Below are positions 19,650 to 29,146 of a stretch of DNA of 64,000 bases, piece by piece. The stretch is taken from assembly GCA_025057595.1 (NCBI GenBank), contig JANXBK010000005.1, positions 1-64,000 of the forward strand. Direction: 5' to 3'. The notes under the pieces are model-generated. The model did not search any database. It was not told the origin of the DNA and saw only the letters and a list, made by a program, of their open reading frames with translations. Within the stretch, counting starts at the first letter, position 1, and the number at the start of each line of letters is the position of its first letter. Position numbers and translations under genes: made by a program. The stretch is from Thermodesulfovibrio sp. Its GTDB lineage: Bacteria > Nitrospirota > Thermodesulfovibrionia > Thermodesulfovibrionales > Thermodesulfovibrionaceae.

Positions 19650-20707
19650 TAGAGAAATTAGTTGAAGTTGAAAATAAATATGAAAAAATAACACAAGCAC
19701 TAATGGACCCTAAAGTTCTTGCAAATAAAGATGAATTTGCAAAGCTTTCAAAAGAGCAAGCTGAGCTTGAGCCATTAGTTATGAAATTCAGAGAATACAA
19801 AAAAATTCTTACTCAGATTGAAGAAGTAGAGGAAATACTAAGAAGTGGTGACGGAGATCTAAGAGAACTTGCTGAGGAAGAGCTTCAGAGGTTAAAAAAG
19901 ATAAAACCACAAATAGAACAGGAACTAAAAATTCTGCTCCTTCCAAAAGATCCAAGAGACGACAAAAATGTAATTCTTGAAATAAGAGCAGGAGCAGGTG
20001 GTGAAGAAGCAGCACTCTTTGCTGCTGATCTATTTAGAATGTACTTTAAATATGCTGAATCAAAGGGATGGAAAGTTGAAGTAATAGATAGCCATTCAAC
20101 AGGACTTGGTGGTTTTAAGGAGATAATTGCTACGATTTCAGGCAAAGGTGCTTTCAGTAGACTCAAATATGAAAGTGGTGTTCATCGCGTTCAAAGAATT
20201 CCAATAACCGAAGCCTCGGGAAGAATTCATACATCCACTGCAACAGTAGCAGTGCTTCCTGAAGCAGAAGAGATAGATATAAAGATCGATGAAAAAGATT
20301 TAAGAATCGATACCTTTTGCTCCTCAGGCCCAGGTGGACAGTCTGTGAATACTGCCTACTCTGCTGTAAGAATTGTCCATATTCCAACAGGTATTACAGT
20401 TCAATGTCAAGATGAAAGATCTCAGTTAAAAAATAAAGAGAAAGCAATGAAAGTGTTAAGAGCAAGACTACTTGAGTTAGAAAGACAAAAAAAAGAAGCT
20501 GAAAGAGCACAAGAAAGAAGGCAACAAGTTGGAACCGCGGAAAGAAGTGAAAGAATTAGAACTTATAACTTTCCTCAAAACAGAGTCACTGATCACAGAA
20601 TCAATTTAACTCTTTATAAACTTGGACAGATTCTTAATGGTGAGCTCGATGAAGTCATTGATTCACTAATAGCTTATTTTCAAGCAGAAAAATTAAAGGA
20701 GATGTGA
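19646..20707 (+). CDS. prfA: Peptide chain release factor 1
   Basis: 353 aa. The GGQ loop is [18 protein letters not shown] and the codon-recognition PxT-type region is [22 protein letters not shown]. It terminates at UAA and UAG. The downstream gene is its methylase prmC, which modifies the GGQ glutamine and overlaps it by 4 bases; this is a classic pair. Confidence 0.98.
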   Translation: MIEKLVEVENKYEKITQALMDPKVLANKDEFAKLSKEQAELEPLVMKFREYKKILTQIEEVEEILRSGDGDLRELAEEELQRLKKIKPQIEQELKILLLPKDPRDDKNVILEIRAGAGGEEAALFAADLFRMYFKYAESKGWKVEVIDSHSTGLGGFKEIIATISGKGAFSRLKYESGVHRVQRIPITEASGRIHTSTATVAVLPEAEEIDIKIDEKDLRIDTFCSSGPGGQSVNTAYSAVRIVHIPTGITVQCQDERSQLKNKEKAMKVLRARLLELERQKKEAERAQERRQQVGTAERSERIRTYNFPQNRVTDHRINLTLYKLGQILNGELDEVIDSLIAYFQAEKLKEM

Positions 20708-21543
20708 AAGCTTTAGACAAATATAGAGAAATTTTTTTAATTCTTAAAAGTAAAGACTTTGATTTCCCAGAAAAACAAGCAGAAGAAATCTTATCATATG
20801 TTCTGAAAATCAAAAAATCACAACTTTATACTATAAATCCTGAAATAACTAAAGAAGAAGAAAAATTAATAAACTCAATAATCCAAAGAAGACTCAATAA
20901 TGAACCCTTACAGTATATTTTTGGCGAGTGTGAGTTTTATGGATTAAGAATAAAAGTTGGACCTGGAGTTTTAATTCCAAGACCTGAAACAGAAATTTTA
21001 GTTGAAGAGGTCCTAAAAAGAAAAGAGGATATTTTAAATATAGATATAAAAATTCTTGATTTATGTACAGGCTCAGGATGCATAGCTTTAGTAATTGCTA
21101 AAAACATAGAAAACTCAGAAGTTTATGGAGTTGATATCTCCAAAAAAGCGATACTTTATGCAATGGAAAACAAAAGAATAAATAGTATTAAAAATGCTCA
21201 CTTTTTAGTGAGTGATCTGTTTAGCTCCATTAAATCTAGATTTGCTGCAATAACAGCAAATCCACCTTATATAAAATCATCAGAAATATCGCATTTACAT
21301 CCAGAAGTAAAATACTATGAGCCTTATCAGGCTTTAGACGGAGGAAAAGATGGATTAGATTTTTATAGAAAAATCATAAAGGAAGCTAAAAACTATATGT
21401 ATGAGAGTGGTTTTCTTTTTATTGAGCTTGGAATGGGACAAGCAGACCAAGTAAGAAAAATAGCAAAAAACTGTGGTTTTAGAATTCTTGAAGTTGTAAA
21501 GGATCTTGCTAATATTGATAGAGTTATGATATTAAAAAAGTAA
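20704..21543 (+). CDS. prmC: Release factor glutamine N5-methyltransferase
   Basis: 279 aa with a GTG start inside the end of prfA (ATGTGA). N-terminal helical domain, then SAM motif [17 protein letters not shown] and the catalytic NPPY in [13 protein letters not shown]. It methylates the GGQ glutamine of RF1/RF2. Confidence 0.96.
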   Translation: MKALDKYREIFLILKSKDFDFPEKQAEEILSYVLKIKKSQLYTINPEITKEEEKLINSIIQRRLNNEPLQYIFGECEFYGLRIKVGPGVLIPRPETEILVEEVLKRKEDILNIDIKILDLCTGSGCIALVIAKNIENSEVYGVDISKKAILYAMENKRINSIKNAHFLVSDLFSSIKSRFAAITANPPYIKSSEISHLHPEVKYYEPYQALDGGKDGLDFYRKIIKEAKNYMYESGFLFIELGMGQADQVRKIAKNCGFRILEVVKDLANIDRVMILKK

Positions 21544-21544
21544 A

Positions 21545-22060
21545 ATGATATGGGTTATCATTTTTTCTGTTATTATCTTGCCCTTAAATTTTTTAAAGGC
21601 CGAAGAATATCTAATAAATTCAGTTCCTTTTTTCCCAGCTCCTCAGTACCAATGTGGTCCAGCTTCTTTAGCTACTGTTCTTAATTTTATAGGTATAAAA
21701 ATCCATCCAGAGGAGATTGCTAAGGAAATATACAGCGAAACTGCTCGTGGAACATCTGACTTTGATATGATTCTGTATATAAAAAAATTAAATCTAAAAC
21801 CTCTTATATATAAAGGAAGTTTAGAGGATCTTAGAGAAAAGATTAAATCAAATAAACCTGTTATTGTTATGGTTGATGAGGGTTTATGGTTTTATAAAAA
21901 ATATCACTTTATGGTTGTTGTTGGTTTTACTGATGATTCCTTGATAGTTAACTCTGGACAAAAAAGACATGAAAAGATAAATAACTCAGATTTTATTAAA
22001 AAATGGAGTAAAACTAATTTTTGGACTCTTTTAGTTGAAAAAAACAAGGAGGGAATATGA
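21545..22060 (+). CDS. Secreted C39-like cysteine peptidase domain protein
   Basis: 171 aa. A signal peptide (WVIIFSVIILPLNFLKAEE) precedes a papain-like C39 domain with the nucleophile in YQCGPASLATVLNFIG and the histidine in KYHFMVVVGF. The family includes bacteriocin leader peptidases and stand-alone exported peptidases; no ABC exporter or leader peptide gene is nearby, so a cell-envelope role is more likely. It starts one base after prmC and overlaps glgC by 4. Confidence 0.8.
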   Translation: MIWVIIFSVIILPLNFLKAEEYLINSVPFFPAPQYQCGPASLATVLNFIGIKIHPEEIAKEIYSETARGTSDFDMILYIKKLNLKPLIYKGSLEDLREKIKSNKPVIVMVDEGLWFYKKYHFMVVVGFTDDSLIVNSGQKRHEKINNSDFIKKWSKTNFWTLLVEKNKEGI

Positions 22061-23295
22061 TCTTTTCAAAAGTTTTAGCTATAGTACTTGCTGGAGGTAA
22101 AGGTGAAAGATTATTTCCTTTGACATCCTTCAGATCAAAACCAGCTGTTCCTTTTGGAGCAAAATACAGGATCGTTGATTTTGTTTTAAGTAATCTTGTA
22201 AATTCTCAAATTTACTCAATATATCTTCTTGTTCAGTATAAATCCCAGTCTCTTATAGAGCATATAAGACAAAACTGGTTCTTTTCATCAGTTGGCAAAG
22301 ATCACTTTGTAACTGTAGTTCCTCCTCAAATGCGATTTGGACCTGAATGGTTTCAAGGAACAGCAGATGCAGTATTTCAAAATATTGGATTGATAAAGGA
22401 ACATAAGCCTGATTTAGTTTTAATTTTTGGAGCTGATCATATTTACAGAATGGACATAAGACAGATGATAGAGTTTCATCTTGAAAATTCAGCTGAAGTA
22501 ACCGTTGCTGCAAGACCTGTTCCTTTAGCTGAAGCTTCATCTTTTGGAGTAATTGTTGCTCAGCCTGATCAAAAAATTATTGGATTTCAAGAAAAACCTA
22601 AAAATCCTCAACCTATGCCAGACAATCCAGATATGGCTTATGTATCTATGGGAAATTATATATTTAACAGAGATATTTTGATTGACGCATTAGTGAGAGC
22701 AGAAAAAAAGAAACAACATGATTTTGGAGCTCATATTATTCCAGATCTTGTTGAAAGGGGTTGCAAAGTTTATGCTTATGATTTTGGAAGAAACTTAATC
22801 CCTGATATAAAACCCTATGAAGAGAAAGCTTACTGGAGGGATGTAGGAACAATTAAGACATACTTTCAAGCTCATATGGATATGCTTGGTGAGTCTCCTA
22901 TTTTTGAAATATATAATAGAGCTTGGCCTATATATCCAATAAAGTATGATACCCCCCCGACAAAAATTTTTGATGGTGAAATTAAAGACAGTGTTATTTC
23001 TGATGGTGCTATAATCTATGGAGGACGAATCGAGCAATCCTTTATAAGAAGCGGGGTCATAATTGAAAAAGATGTGGAGATTAAAGAATCCTTAATCATG
23101 GATGATGTGATAGTAAAAAAGGGAAGCAAACTAAAAAGAGTGATAGTAGACAAAAAAAATGTGATATATGAGAATGAAGAAATAGGCTTTAACCCAGAAA
23201 AGGATCGCTTTCGTTGCTATATAGATCCTTCCGGAATTTGTATACTTCCAAGAGCAGCAAGATATAATGAATGGCTAAAAGAAAAAACTGGTTAA
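22057..23295 (+). CDS. glgC: Glucose-1-phosphate adenylyltransferase
   Basis: 412 aa. N-terminal nucleotidyltransferase with VLAGGKGERLFPLTSFRSKPAVPFG and FGADHIYRMD; FQEKPKNP and the C-terminal left-handed beta-helix (SVISDGAIIYGGRI) follow. It makes ADP-glucose for glycogen and is allosterically regulated in most bacteria. A glycogen synthase or branching enzyme is not in the window. The gene follows the C39 protein with a 4-base overlap and ends the plus-strand run. Confidence 0.95.
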   Translation: MIFSKVLAIVLAGGKGERLFPLTSFRSKPAVPFGAKYRIVDFVLSNLVNSQIYSIYLLVQYKSQSLIEHIRQNWFFSSVGKDHFVTVVPPQMRFGPEWFQGTADAVFQNIGLIKEHKPDLVLIFGADHIYRMDIRQMIEFHLENSAEVTVAARPVPLAEASSFGVIVAQPDQKIIGFQEKPKNPQPMPDNPDMAYVSMGNYIFNRDILIDALVRAEKKKQHDFGAHIIPDLVERGCKVYAYDFGRNLIPDIKPYEEKAYWRDVGTIKTYFQAHMDMLGESPIFEIYNRAWPIYPIKYDTPPTKIFDGEIKDSVISDGAIIYGGRIEQSFIRSGVIIEKDVEIKESLIMDDVIVKKGSKLKRVIVDKKNVIYENEEIGFNPEKDRFRCYIDPSGICILPRAARYNEWLKEKTG

Positions 23296-23355
23296 AAAAC
23301 TCTGGCTCTCTAAAATCAAACACTATACAAAAGGAAACTAAAAAACCAAATTCAA

Positions 23356-24507
23356 TTAAAGATGGTTTGGTAGCTTGGAAAGATGTAGAATTGTAAAAGC
23401 TATAAAAAACATTAAAAAGATTAAAAAAACTAACCAGCCAAAATTTTTATAAATAACTCCAGGTATATAAGAACCAAGCACTCCACCAGCATAGTAAAAG
23501 GAGATATATAAACCATTTATAAGATTTTTTTGTTCAGTAGCTAATTTATTTAGGTATCCTGAGGCAACGGAATGAACTAAAAACATGCCAGCACAAAATC
23601 CGAACATAACCATAAAAATAATTGGAATACTTGGTGTAATGAACAAAGAAAGAAAAAGTCCATAAGTTAATGAACCTAAAAGAAGTGCTTTTTTCTCACT
23701 TTTCACTAATTTCACTATTTTAGTTGCAACAAAAGAAGTAAAGATTCCTGTAATATAACCTGAATAAATAATACCAATGATTAATTCCCCGCTTTGAGGA
23801 TTTAAACTCTTTATTCTAAAGGGTAAAAAATTAGTTACTCCAGAGAAAACAAAAAATATACTAAAAACAGATAAGAAGATTAAGTAATTTATCTTCTTAG
23901 ATAAAACTTTTTTAATAATTTTCATTGTAAAAATTTTGGTATCATAACTTTTAGGAAGTTTGACATTCTCCATCATAAAAGACACTATAGGCAAAACTAA
24001 GAGTAAACTCACAGACATTATTTGAAAACATGTTTTCCATCCAAAAAAGTTTGCAATTGCGCTACCAATAAGTCTTCCCAACAGCCCTCCTGTTATGGTA
24101 AATGCAATATAGTAGGACATAAAAAACTGAATTTTATCCAACTTTGAAACAAGAGATATATAAGTAGTGTTTGAGGTTAAAATAGCTGAGATAAGAAATC
24201 CTTCAATAAATCTTAAAAATATTATAAAAAATATATTATTTGTAATAGACATCAAAAAAACAACCAAAGAATGTATAGTTGCACAAAAGATAACTACTTT
24301 TTTAGGTGAAAAAAAATTTAGAATAAAACTTGAAATAATCGGAATAAAAGTTAACGGAATAAAAGTAGCACTCATTATAAGAGAGACCGTATCCATCGAT
24401 TTTCCAAAAAAATTGCCAATTACAGGAAGTAAAGGTTGCGGCATATGAAGAGCTGATATAGTTAATACAGTTGTATATATGATTGCAAAAAAACATTTAA
24501 TTGACAT
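23356..24507 (-). CDS. MFS transporter (YnfM-like 12-TM exporter)
   Basis: 383 aa with about 12 hydrophobic helices. The MFS pattern includes FLRFIEGFLISAILTSNTTYIS, GGLLGRLIGSAIANFFGWKTCFQ (motif C-like glycines) and repeat-half HSVASGYLNKLATEQKNLINGLYISFYYAGGVLGSYIPG. It resembles the YnfM/arabinose-efflux subgroup; substrate unknown. The ATG lies about 8 bases after the predicted -10 box and no ribosome site is visible, so the mRNA may be leaderless. Confidence 0.88.
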   Translation of the reverse strand: MSIKCFFAIIYTTVLTISALHMPQPLLPVIGNFFGKSMDTVSLIMSATFIPLTFIPIISSFILNFFSPKKVVIFCATIHSLVVFLMSITNNIFFIIFLRFIEGFLISAILTSNTTYISLVSKLDKIQFFMSYYIAFTITGGLLGRLIGSAIANFFGWKTCFQIMSVSLLLVLPIVSFMMENVKLPKSYDTKIFTMKIIKKVLSKKINYLIFLSVFSIFFVFSGVTNFLPFRIKSLNPQSGELIIGIIYSGYITGIFTSFVATKIVKLVKSEKKALLLGSLTYGLFLSLFITPSIPIIFMVMFGFCAGMFLVHSVASGYLNKLATEQKNLINGLYISFYYAGGVLGSYIPGVIYKNFGWLVFLIFLMFFIAFTILHLSKLPNHL

Positions 24508-24514
24508 AGTTAAA

Positions 24515-24543
24515 ATCCTACTATGTAGGAATGTTTATGTCAA
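24515..24543 (-). promoter_or_regulatory. MFS promoter overlapped by a dyad, probable operator
   Basis: Read leftward: consensus TTGACA (24543-24538), 17-base spacer, TAGGAT (24520-24515). A palindrome CCTAC-TAT-GTAGG covers 24517-24529, straddling the -10 and spacer, where a bound repressor would block RNA polymerase. The predicted start site (about 24508) is directly next to the ATG at 24507. Confidence 0.55.
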
Positions 24544-24550
24544 GAATTAT

Positions 24551-24580
24551 TTGTCATATAATAAAAAAACATGATATAGT
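24551..24580 (+). promoter_or_regulatory. Promoter of the NifU-like gene
   Basis: TTGTCA (24551-24556), 18-base spacer and TATAGT (24575-24580), then AGAGGAGGAGG before the ATG at 24612. It is divergent from, and back to back with, the MFS promoter. Confidence 0.55.
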
Positions 24581-24611
24581 AAATTTAAATCCTTAAGAGG
24601 AGGAGGCTTTT

Positions 24612-24836
24612 ATGGTTGACAGAACAAAGGTTGAACAGATTTTGAGTAAAATTCGTGTAGGATTGATGGCAGACGGAGGTAACATTGATTTAGTTGATAT
24701 TAAAGATAATATTGTTTATGTGAAACTTAAGGGAGCTTGTGGAGTCTGCCCAATGGCTACTCTTACACTTAAAAACTGGGTAGAAAAAACACTAAAGAGT
24801 GAGATACCTGAGATAAAAGAAGTTGTTGCAGTTTAA
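24612..24836 (+). CDS. NifU C-terminal-domain iron-sulfur scaffold protein
   Basis: 74 aa, a stand-alone NifU-C (Nfu) domain. It contains the cluster-ligating CxxC in KGACGVCPMATLTLKNWVE. Such proteins carry 4Fe-4S clusters to apo-enzymes. Strong ribosome site AGGAGGAGG. It lies 6 bases upstream of the amidase gene, so both may share the promoter. Confidence 0.93.
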   Translation: MVDRTKVEQILSKIRVGLMADGGNIDLVDIKDNIVYVKLKGACGVCPMATLTLKNWVEKTLKSEIPEIKEVVAV

Positions 24837-24842
24837 TACTAA

Positions 24843-26033
24843 ATGTTGAAGCTGACTATTCTTTTGTCTTTTTTTATTTATCCCCTTTTAATTTGGGCAG
24901 AACAAAAAGCTTTAATAAAAGATATAAGATATTATGAGATCTCATCTGGAGTAAGAGTTGTTATTGAATCAACAAATTATGTTGAATTTACAAAAGGGCA
25001 ACTAAAAAATCCAGATAGAGTCTTCTTTGATATAAAAAACGCTGTTTTAAACAAAGATATAAAAAAGGAGATTTTCTTAAATACTCAAGAAGTATTTAGG
25101 ATTCGTATTGGTCAGTTTGATCCAAACACTGTAAGATTTGTTTTTGATTTGAATTCATCTCACTATAACCTTAAAGTTATAACTCTTGAAGATCCTTTTA
25201 GATTAGTAATAGATGTCTATTCTCAGCAAAGTAGTAGAATATATGAACAAAAAGAAAAATCTCTATTAAAAAGAAAGATAGTTATAGATCCGGGTCACGG
25301 AGGAAAAGACCCAGGAGCTATAGGTCCTACAGGGCTACAAGAGAAAGAGATTGTACTTGACATAGCACTTAAAATAAAAGAGTTTTTTAAATCCGATCCC
25401 TCTTACGATATTATTCTTACGAGAGACAAAGACATGTATGTCTCTCTTGAAGAAAGAGCGGAGATAGCGAATAAAGCTGAAGCTGATCTTTTTATATCAA
25501 TTCATACAAATGCATCTCCTAATATCTATTCAAAAGGCATTGAGACATATCTTCTTAATTGGACTGACGATGAGGAAGCAATAAGAGTTGCAGCAAGAGA
25601 AAATGCTATATCTGTTAATAAAATGAGACAACTTAAGGGAGAGTTGGGAGTTGTTCTTGCCTCCTTAGAGAGAGAAGCAAAAAGAGACGAATCAATCAAA
25701 CTGGCAAGTTATATACATACATCAATTGTTGAGTCTCTTAAAAAAAGCTTCCTAAGAAGTGATAACGGCGTAAAACAGGCACTTTTTTATGTTTTAATTG
25801 GAGCTAAAATGCCTTCTGTTCTTCTCGAAATATCCTATATAAGTAATCCCGAGGAAGAATATCTACTTTCTCAGGACTTTTACAGAACTAAAATTGCTCA
25901 AGCAATCGCAGAGGGTATAATAAACTACTTTTCTAAATCGGATAGAATAAAAAAAGTGAAGTATACAAAAAATAAAGTTATTAAAGTTAAAAAATCAAAT
26001 GGATATATTAATAAAAAACGCACTCATCTTTAA
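24843..26033 (+). CDS. N-acetylmuramoyl-L-alanine amidase (AMIN + Amidase_3)
   Basis: 396 aa, exported (signal LLSFFIYPLLIWAEQ). An AMIN domain, which targets septal peptidoglycan, is at about 25-125 (IKDIRYYEISSGVRVVIES). The zinc amidase is at about 142-360: VIDPGHGGKDPGA, ISIHTNAS and the catalytic glutamate in VLLEISYISNPEEE. The tail is Lys-rich. It splits stem peptides from glycan during division, the activity normally switched on by a degenerate LytM protein such as the one at 33.6 kb. It overlaps the aminoacylase gene by 35 bases. Confidence 0.94.
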   Translation: MLKLTILLSFFIYPLLIWAEQKALIKDIRYYEISSGVRVVIESTNYVEFTKGQLKNPDRVFFDIKNAVLNKDIKKEIFLNTQEVFRIRIGQFDPNTVRFVFDLNSSHYNLKVITLEDPFRLVIDVYSQQSSRIYEQKEKSLLKRKIVIDPGHGGKDPGAIGPTGLQEKEIVLDIALKIKEFFKSDPSYDIILTRDKDMYVSLEERAEIANKAEADLFISIHTNASPNIYSKGIETYLLNWTDDEEAIRVAARENAISVNKMRQLKGELGVVLASLEREAKRDESIKLASYIHTSIVESLKKSFLRSDNGVKQALFYVLIGAKMPSVLLEISYISNPEEEYLLSQDFYRTKIAQAIAEGIINYFSKSDRIKKVKYTKNKVIKVKKSNGYINKKRTHL

Positions 26034-27552
26034 TGGTGAAGGAAATCCTCCATTTAAGGCAAATATAGGTATTAAAGGTGAAAAAATAGCTTATATAGGA
26101 AAAGATACTTTTGATACCAAAAAGGTAATAGATGTTAAAGAATGTTTTCTTGCTCCAGGATTTATTGATACCCATGCTCACTCAGAGTTTACCCTTCCTG
26201 CTGATCCAAGAGCTGAAGGCAAAATTACTCAAGGAATTACTACTGAAATAAACGGAAACTGTGGAATATCAGCATCTCCACTTTTAGGTGAGTTCTTTGA
26301 GAGAAGAATTTCTGATTTTAAAACTTTTGAACTTAAACCTTGGCATACTCTCAAGGAGTATCTACTATTACTTAAAAAGACCAAACCTACAATAAACTTT
26401 GTTACTCTCTGCGGACATGGAAATTTAAGAGGAGCTATATTAGGTTACAAAAATATAAAGCCTCAAAAATATCAAATTGAAAAGATGAAAGTTTTACTGA
26501 AAAAAGAACTTTTTTTTAGTATAAGAGGTCTTTCAACGGGTTTAATATATCCTCCAGGAATTTTCTCGGATACTGAAGAAATTGTAGAACTTGCTAAAAT
26601 AATAGCAACAAAAAAAGGTATTTACGCAACTCATATAAGAAGTGAAGGCGAAAGATTACTGTCTTCTCTGGAGGAAACAGTATTAATAGGTGAAAAATCA
26701 AAGGTTTCTATTCATATATCTCATCTTAAAAGTTCTGGTAAAGAAAATTGGTGGAAAATAGATTCTGCTTTAAGGATTATAGAAGATGCCCAAAAAAAAG
26801 GAGTTAAAATAACTGTAGACACATATCCCTATACAGCCTCTCAAACTGAGCTTGATGTTTTTTTGCCTCCTTGGATAATTGAAGGAAGTAAAGAAGAAAT
26901 TATAGAAAGAATTAAGAAGAAAAATGTCAGAAACTCCATAAAGAAATATTTTAAAGAAAAGGGAGAGGATTTTTTAAAAAATCTTATAATTTCCAATGTG
27001 GCAAATAGAGTAGATTCTCAATTGATTGGAAAAAATCTTTTTGAGTTAACAAAATTAAACCATATCGCAGATTTTATTTGCGATCTTCTTATTCGTTCTG
27101 AACTTCAGGTAGAAGTAATCTATTTTGGTATGAGCGAAGAAAACTTAGAGAAAATTTTACAAAAACCTTATACTATGATAGGTACTGATGCATCTGCAAA
27201 ATGCAAAGAGGGCATTACAGCCAAAGGGAAACCTCATCCACGAGGATTTGGAAGCTTTCCAAGATTTATAAAGAGATATGTCTTAGAAAAGAAGCTATTA
27301 CCACTTGAAGAAGCAATAAAAAAAATAACCTCTCTGCCTGCGAAAACATTCAAAATTGAAAAAAGAGGAGTTATAAAAGAAGGATATTTTGCTGATATAG
27401 TAATCTTTGATCCAACAGAAATAGAGGACACAGCTACATTCGCTGACCCATTTAAAATTTCAAAAGGAATAAAATATGTAATAGTTAATGGAAAAATAAC
27501 AGTGGTAGATGGTGTACTAACAGGAATAAGAAATGGAAAAACTTTAGTATGA
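25999..27552 (+). CDS. N-acyl-D-amino-acid deacylase (D-aminoacylase)
   Basis: 517 aa amidohydrolase. Motifs: APGFIDTHAHSEF (metal histidines), GITTEINGNCGISASP (the cysteine bridging ligand of D-aminoacylases), ATHIRSEG, ISHLKSSG, DTYPYTASQTELDVFLPPW and MIGTDASAK. It removes acyl groups from D-amino acids. Position directly behind a cell-wall amidase, overlapping by 35 bases, suggests recycling of D-amino-acid-containing wall fragments; this is inference. Confidence 0.9.
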   Translation: MDILIKNALIFNGEGNPPFKANIGIKGEKIAYIGKDTFDTKKVIDVKECFLAPGFIDTHAHSEFTLPADPRAEGKITQGITTEINGNCGISASPLLGEFFERRISDFKTFELKPWHTLKEYLLLLKKTKPTINFVTLCGHGNLRGAILGYKNIKPQKYQIEKMKVLLKKELFFSIRGLSTGLIYPPGIFSDTEEIVELAKIIATKKGIYATHIRSEGERLLSSLEETVLIGEKSKVSIHISHLKSSGKENWWKIDSALRIIEDAQKKGVKITVDTYPYTASQTELDVFLPPWIIEGSKEEIIERIKKKNVRNSIKKYFKEKGEDFLKNLIISNVANRVDSQLIGKNLFELTKLNHIADFICDLLIRSELQVEVIYFGMSEENLEKILQKPYTMIGTDASAKCKEGITAKGKPHPRGFGSFPRFIKRYVLEKKLLPLEEAIKKITSLPAKTFKIEKRGVIKEGYFADIVIFDPTEIEDTATFADPFKISKGIKYVIVNGKITVVDGVLTGIRNGKTLV

Positions 27553-28193
27553 AAACAGTCGGTATAACCTGCGGTATTGACAAAAAAAGAGTTTATCTCA
27601 ACAGAGAGTATATAGAAAAACTAATAAAATTGAATTTAATACCTTATTTAATAACTCCCCAAATGGTTTTAAATAAAAATTGTATTCCCATTAAAAAACT
27701 TTCCGCATTAATTATTTCAGGTGGTGGAGATATATCTCCTCATTTTTACTCTGAAAAAGACACTGCTTGCAAAAATTTAGTTCCTGAAGAAAGAACAGTA
27801 TCTGAACTTAAGCTACTTAGTGAATTTATTAAAACAGGCAAGCCTATTTTGGGAATTTGTTATGGTATGCAGCTTATGAATGTATTCTTAGGTGGTACAC
27901 TCCTTCAAGACATAAAAACAAATATAGTTCACACCAAAGGTTTTCATGAAGTTGAAGTCTTTGATGATAAATTTTTACCAAAAGGCATATATACAGTAAA
28001 CACATCTCATCATCAAGCAATTAAAGATTTAGGAGACGGTATTCTACCTTTTTGTGTCTCAAAGGATAAGATAGTTGAAGGTATATATCTTAAGAGGCAT
28101 CCATTTTTTGTTGGTGTTCAGTGGCATCCTGAACGAGACTCTGGAGAGCTTTCAGATTTACTTTGGCAGACTTTTCTAAGAAATCTTAAGTAA
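27549..28193 (+). CDS. Peptidase C26 / gamma-glutamyl-GABA hydrolase-like class I amidotransferase
   Basis: 214 aa single-domain class I glutamine amidotransferase fold. Nucleophile in [20 protein letters not shown]; His and Glu in GVQWHPERDSG. The GGGDISPHFY start is typical of the PuuD/YcjL group that cuts gamma-glutamyl bonds. Overlaps the D-aminoacylase by ATGA, so amidase, deacylase and this hydrolase look like one degradative operon. Ends in an 8-base overlap with a convergent gene. Confidence 0.87.
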   Translation: MKTVGITCGIDKKRVYLNREYIEKLIKLNLIPYLITPQMVLNKNCIPIKKLSALIISGGGDISPHFYSEKDTACKNLVPEERTVSELKLLSEFIKTGKPILGICYGMQLMNVFLGGTLLQDIKTNIVHTKGFHEVEVFDDKFLPKGIYTVNTSHHQAIKDLGDGILPFCVSKDKIVEGIYLKRHPFFVGVQWHPERDSGELSDLLWQTFLRNLK

Positions 28194-28788
28194 TTCTTTT
28201 TGCTAACTCAATCCAAGGATATCTTTGAAGAACCTTTACAAGAGAGTTTAATTTACCTGAGTTAATAAACTCTATTTTTTCATCTTCACTGTATACTCCA
28301 TAAAAAGAAATCGTCTCAAAAATAGCTTTTCCTAAGTATGCTCCAGGTTTTAAAACATCATTAGGTCGTGTATAGTAGGGGTCTTCTCCTTCTGAGCAGG
28401 CTTTGTTAAATACATTGAATTGTCTACAAGCAAGAGGCCTTATCGGATAGATTGAGCATATATCATCAATTAGAAATGGGCATGGATCATCTTTCTTATG
28501 TGCTATTAAAGATCTTTTTATTTTTGAACGTAAAGGCTCATCAGTTTTCTCAATTACATACCAGTAAATCCCTACTATCTCTATCGGATAAACTGGGATA
28601 TCCTGATGTGTTTTACAACAACTACTGCAACCTTTTCTACATGCAAGAGACTCTCCTTTCTTCTGTCTTTTTTTAATTTCACTGTAAACTCCCTCATCCA
28701 TTACTGCATAAGAATTAAGAAGTAAAGATAACCATTTATGAATCTTCTCATCTTCTGGAAAGGTAAGCCTGAATCTATTCTTTTTCAA
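28186..28788 (-). CDS. YkgJ-family cysteine cluster protein
   Basis: 200 aa. The family signature CX3CX2CC appears as ACRKGCSSCCKTH, with later cysteines in DDPCPFLIDDICSIYPIRPLACRQF. These likely bind zinc or an iron-sulfur cluster; the function of the family is unknown. It overlaps the end of the cyclophilin-like gene by 14 bases, so it is in the clpX operon. Confidence 0.85.
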   Translation of the reverse strand: MKKNRFRLTFPEDEKIHKWLSLLLNSYAVMDEGVYSEIKKRQKKGESLACRKGCSSCCKTHQDIPVYPIEIVGIYWYVIEKTDEPLRSKIKRSLIAHKKDDPCPFLIDDICSIYPIRPLACRQFNVFNKACSEGEDPYYTRPNDVLKPGAYLGKAIFETISFYGVYSEDEKIEFINSGKLNSLVKVLQRYPWIELAKRIT

Positions 28789-29146
28789 TTCTTATTAATT
28801 TAGCTCCCTTTAGAAGTTTAAATATTTGAGGGTCATCTAGGATTCTTCCAACAATATTTACTTCTGAGGCTGCTACTGGTTCAGAACCTGTACTTGCTGG
28901 AGTAGGCCCAAAAAATATAGCTAATGCTTGTCCTGGAGGCCAATAACCTATATCTCCTACTTTTACTTTAGTTGTAGCAGTACTGTCAAGGGGCATCTTT
29001 ATTCCAATTGAAAAATAAAACTCATCTCCCCACTCATTTATATCTGATTCTATAGGTAGAGAATGATAGATTCTTTTAGCACACTCTGTATCAAAGAGTT
29101 CTGCTGCTATCTGTTTGTTTTGAATAACTATCTTTATTCTAGGCAT
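28775..29146 (-). CDS. Cyclophilin-like fold protein (TM1367 family)
   Basis: 123 aa. [33 protein letters not shown] and [22 protein letters not shown] match the small cyclophilin-like proteins typified by Thermotoga TM1367. They share the barrel of peptidyl-prolyl isomerases but lack proven activity. It overlaps the clpX end by 8 bases, fitting a protein-folding operon. Confidence 0.85.
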   Translation of the reverse strand: MPRIKIVIQNKQIAAELFDTECAKRIYHSLPIESDINEWGDEFYFSIGIKMPLDSTATTKVKVGDIGYWPPGQALAIFFGPTPASTGSEPVAASEVNIVGRILDDPQIFKLLKGAKLIRIEKE

